64,000 nt of DNA from JAIBJN01 sp963784175 (GTDB lineage: Bacteria > Actinomycetota > Thermoleophilia > Gaiellales > Gaiellaceae): contig CAWAQJ010000017.1 of NCBI GenBank assembly GCA_963784175.1, forward strand, positions 62,001-126,000, in the 5' to 3' direction. The notes under the pieces are model-generated. The model searched no databases, had not been told where the DNA came from, and saw nothing but the letters and a program-made list of their open reading frames with translations. Position 1 is the stretch's first letter. Each line of letters opens with the position of its first letter. Shown one piece after another: positions 59,423-64,000 of the stretch. The translations under genes were made by a program, and so were the position numbers.

Positions 59423-59856
59423 ATGCCGCCACGCAGGGACATCGAACGGCTTCGAGGCGAGATGGAGGAGCTCTTCAGCGACCTCTGGTTCCACCGTCTC
59501 TCGCCGCAGCGCACGGGCTTCCGGCCGCGTGTCGACGTCTACCGAACTCAGGATCCGCCGGCCGTCCACGTCGTCGTGGAGCTCGCCGGCGTCGACCCCG
59601 ACAAGGTCGACATCTCCGTCGCCGACGGCGCGCTCGTCATCTCGGGCCAGCGACAGCGGCACGCCGGCGGGGAGCGGCGCTACGAGCACATCGAGATCGA
59701 CTACGGACCCTTCCAGCGCCGGCTGGCGCTGGGCGACGGGATCGACACGACCGCAGCCGAGGCGAGCTACGAGCACGGCCTGCTGACGATCGTCCTGCCC
59801 CTGCGCCAGCGGGCGAGCGGGCCGATCCGGCTGAAGGTGAACAAGGGAGACGCGCG

Positions 59857-59860
<4 letters not shown>
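59423..59860 (+). CDS. Small heat-shock protein Hsp20
   Basis: A 145-residue alpha-crystallin-domain chaperone: FRPRVDVYRTQDPPAVHVVV, ELAGVDPDKVDISVADGALV, ISGQRQR and the C-terminal ASYEHGLLTIVLPLRQ (the A-x-x-x-n-GvLtI motif). It holds unfolded proteins without ATP. The stop overlaps the lon start by 4 bp (ATGA), coupling a holdase to a protease. Confidence 0.93.
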
Positions 59861-62238
<2,378 letters not shown>

Positions 62239-62269
62239 ATAATCTCGGCGAACAGACGAAAGGACTGGC

Positions 62270-62677
62270 ATGAAAGACAAAGTGAGCGGCGCGGTCGATA
62301 CCGCCCGGCCCTACGTTGAGCGGATCGCACAAGACGACGAGCTCCACGACCACGTGAAGAAGGCGTACTCCTCGGCGAAGAGCATCTACGACGAGCTCCT
62401 CGGCAACCAGGGAGCACAGGCCGTTGCCATGCGCGTCGCCAAGGACAAGGACATCCAGGACGAGCTCCGGAAGGCCGTCGAGGAGCTCCGCAAGGCCGGA
62501 GAGCGCGCGCAGGGCAAGGAGTCCCACTCCGGGCGCAACGTCACGCTCCTTCTCGTGGGCATCACGCTCGGCGTTCTCTTCAACCCGGCGACCGGCCCCG
62601 ACACGCGCAAGTGGATCAAGGACAAGGTCCTCGGCCCCGAGCAGCCGTTCGAGGCGCAGTCCTCGAGCGACAACTAG
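62270..62677 (+). CDS. YtxH-like small membrane protein, 135 aa
   Basis: Amphipathic helices at the N-terminus (VSGAVDTARPYVERIAQDDE, LRKAVEELRKAGERAQGK) precede one membrane helix and the tail VTLLLVGITLGVLFNPATGP followed by DTRKWIKD, the GxLFAPxxGxxTR-like pattern of YtxH stress proteins. AAAGG lies about 7-11 nt before the ATG. It follows lon by 31 bp and may belong to the same stress unit. Confidence 0.78.
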   Translation: MKDKVSGAVDTARPYVERIAQDDELHDHVKKAYSSAKSIYDELLGNQGAQAVAMRVAKDKDIQDELRKAVEELRKAGERAQGKESHSGRNVTLLLVGITLGVLFNPATGPDTRKWIKDKVLGPEQPFEAQSSSDN

Positions 62678-62710
62678 AGCGCAGGCACCCCGGCGGGGCA
62701 GGCGGCGCGG

Positions 62711-64000
62711 TTAGCCGCTGAAGCCCGTTTCGGCCCCGACGATGGTCGGGCCGGGTTGCCCTTCGCCGAACAGGTCGGGCATCACGAGGTAGGACGAGAG
62801 GGAGTCGTCGCCCAGGCCGGAGAGCGCCGAGATGTCGTCGGCCTGCAAGAGCACGGCGCCGGCCTCGGGCGCCCGACCTTCCTGCGGCGTCCACCCGCCG
62901 AAGGCGACGTCGTCCAGGCGCAGCCAGGCGGTCAGGTACGGGTAGGGGTTGATCACCCCGTCGTAGCCCATCCAGAGCAACTCGAGCGGGTGGATCTCGA
63001 AGTGGAGGTGCGGGGGCGTCCCGACGGCGTCTCCGGTCGCGCCGACGAAGCCGATCACGTCCCCGGCCTTCACCTGCGCGCCCTCGCGCGCGATCGGTGA
63101 GTACGCGGAGAGGTGGGCGTAGTAGAACTCGTTCCCGGCGCCGTCACGGAGCCAGAGCCGGTTGCCGCCGACGTCGTTCCAGCCGACGAGGAAGAGCGTG
63201 CCGTCGGCGACGGCGAGGATCGGAGCGCCGAGCGGGGCGAAGATGTCGTTGCCGTGGTGCCAGCCGGTGGTTGCCCGCGCCGCGGCGAAGTCGTCGCCGA
63301 ACGACGCCTGGCCGTAGACGGGGAAGACGTAGCCGGCCGCCGTCAGCTTGGGCTCCACGCCCTGCGGCGGGTTCTGCACGGTCGGCGGCGGCGCCGTCCC
63401 CGGGGGCGATGCCACGGGCTCACGCGGCGGTCCCTGCCCAGGCGGCTTCGTCGTCGGGGGCGGGGGCGGCGATGCAGGCGGAGGAGCGGCCTTGCGGGCG
63501 CTCGCGGCCGCCTCGGCGTAGCCGACCATGATCTCCGTGCCGGCGGGCAGGCCACCGTGCGCCGCTGTGAGGACGACGTGCAGGCCGGTCGCGAACCCGC
63601 GGAAGCCGAGCCTCGACTGGTTCTGGCGGACGACGGCCTTCTCGAGCACGACCATGTAGCCCCAGTCGCCCAGCGCGACGCGTGTGTTCGGCGCCGTCTG
63701 CACGGACGACCCGAGCGCAACCAGGTTCGACACCGACGACTCGTCGAGCGAGCCGCTTGCCCCCTTGCCCGACGCGCGCGCGGTCGAGCGGACGAAGACG
63801 GCGTCGGCCGTGATCTCCCCCCCGAAGAGCGAGACCGACTGGATGGTGGCGCTGCCGCTCGCCGTGGCGGTGCTGGAGGCGCTCGTCCTGGCGGCGGTGC
63901 TCAGCCAGCCGGCCGAGACGGCCCCGTCGCCGTAGCTCCACCCGTTGAGCGTGGTGCCCCCGCGCGGAGGCGCGGAGACGCCGCCCGCGGTCTCTCCGGC
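62711..64000 (-). CDS. Exported M23 metallopeptidase-like protein (5' end outside window)
   Basis: The minus-strand frame is open to the window edge, so the signal peptide lies outside. Order in the visible 429 codons: an N-terminal beta-rich domain (LNGWSYGDGAVSAGWLSTAA, choice-of-anchor-like), a Pro-rich linker (about 63380-63480), then a LytM/M23 domain with GWHHGNDIFAPLG (His-Asp zinc pair) and HLHFEIHP (HxH). All zinc ligands seem present, so it may cut peptidoglycan peptides. A short C-terminal extension ends near EGQPGPTIVGAETGFSG. Confidence 0.85.
   Translation of the reverse strand, partial: AGETAGGVSAPPRGGTTLNGWSYGDGAVSAGWLSTAARTSASSTATASGSATIQSVSLFGGEITADAVFVRSTARASGKGASGSLDESSVSNLVALGSSVQTAPNTRVALGDWGYMVVLEKAVVRQNQSRLGFRGFATGLHVVLTAAHGGLPAGTEIMVGYAEAAASARKAAPPPASPPPPPTTKPPGQGPPREPVASPPGTAPPPTVQNPPQGVEPKLTAAGYVFPVYGQASFGDDFAAARATTGWHHGNDIFAPLGAPILAVADGTLFLVGWNDVGGNRLWLRDGAGNEFYYAHLSAYSPIAREGAQVKAGDVIGFVGATGDAVGTPPHLHFEIHPLELLWMGYDGVINPYPYLTAWLRLDDVAFGGWTPQEGRAPEAGAVLLQADDISALSGLGDDSLSSYLVMPDLFGEGQPGPTIVGAETGFSG

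Overview
The window is GC-rich bacterial chromosome with almost exclusive G or C at third codon positions and many GTG/TTG starts. A PASTA-domain Ser/Thr kinase beside a class B penicillin-binding protein, SufU-type Fe-S assembly, a caa3-type oxidase, an ANTAR regulator, DUF6458-type and MMPL membrane proteins all point to Actinomycetota. A deep, non-mycelial lineage such as class Thermoleophilia is my inference from overall gene style, not a demonstrated placement. No phage, plasmid, CRISPR array, rRNA or intact transposase is visible.

Layout. 1-4.1 kb: end of a cell-wall/division cluster (pbpA, pknB with four PASTA repeats, ddl). 4.1-9.9 kb: a second receptor kinase, a GabT-like aminotransferase, dcd, an NDUFA9-like dehydrogenase and small enzymes. 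9.9-16.9 kb: a rearranged suf locus (sufC-sufB-VOC-sufD-methyltransferase, then sufS-sufU-Rieske), all on the minus strand but split by a plus-strand GFA gene. 17-21 kb: tatA-tatC, amidohydrolase, TPR protein, STAS protein, cytochrome c. 21-26.3 kb: a cytochrome oxidase operon (ctaC-ctaD-Usp-ctaE-Usp) with two universal-stress-like proteins embedded. 26.4-38.9 kb: small membrane peptides, SDR, two LysR regulators, a sigma/anti-sigma-like pair, a sugar dehydrogenase lipoprotein, a large FtsX permease with its double ATPase, and a GAF-GGDEF diguanylate cyclase. 38.9-44.6 kb: TolB-like protein, hydrolase, small hypotheticals, an ANTAR protein, a frameshifted flippase-like gene, tRNA-Lys(CUU). 44.6-56 kb: surface-sugar genes (wecB, a nucleotide-sugar dehydrogenase, a Gfo/Idh oxidoreductase and a left-handed-helix acetyltransferase; then rmlA-C-D-kinase-B), with a SpoIID-like protein and a third receptor kinase between them. 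56-64 kb: macro-domain protein, lipoprotein, MMPL transporter, Hsp20-Lon pair and a partial M23 peptidase.

The most interesting unexplained signal is a dispersed repeat present three times (4092-4166, 21015-21178, 26924-27082), always in the same orientation and each time ending a few bases before the end of a minus-strand gene. Each copy can close a 16-18 bp outer helix in which every non-Watson-Crick pair is G-U on the plus strand, and the two long copies show compensatory changes in two internal helices, so it looks like a structured RNA element. Other points of note: probable small proteins of 21, 34, 37 and 42 residues; REP-like palindromes at 44.66-44.83 kb; two apparent frameshifts (flippase-like gene, SpoIID-like 3' end); a possible ATC start for ddl; and Usp-like genes translationally coupled to the oxidase genes.
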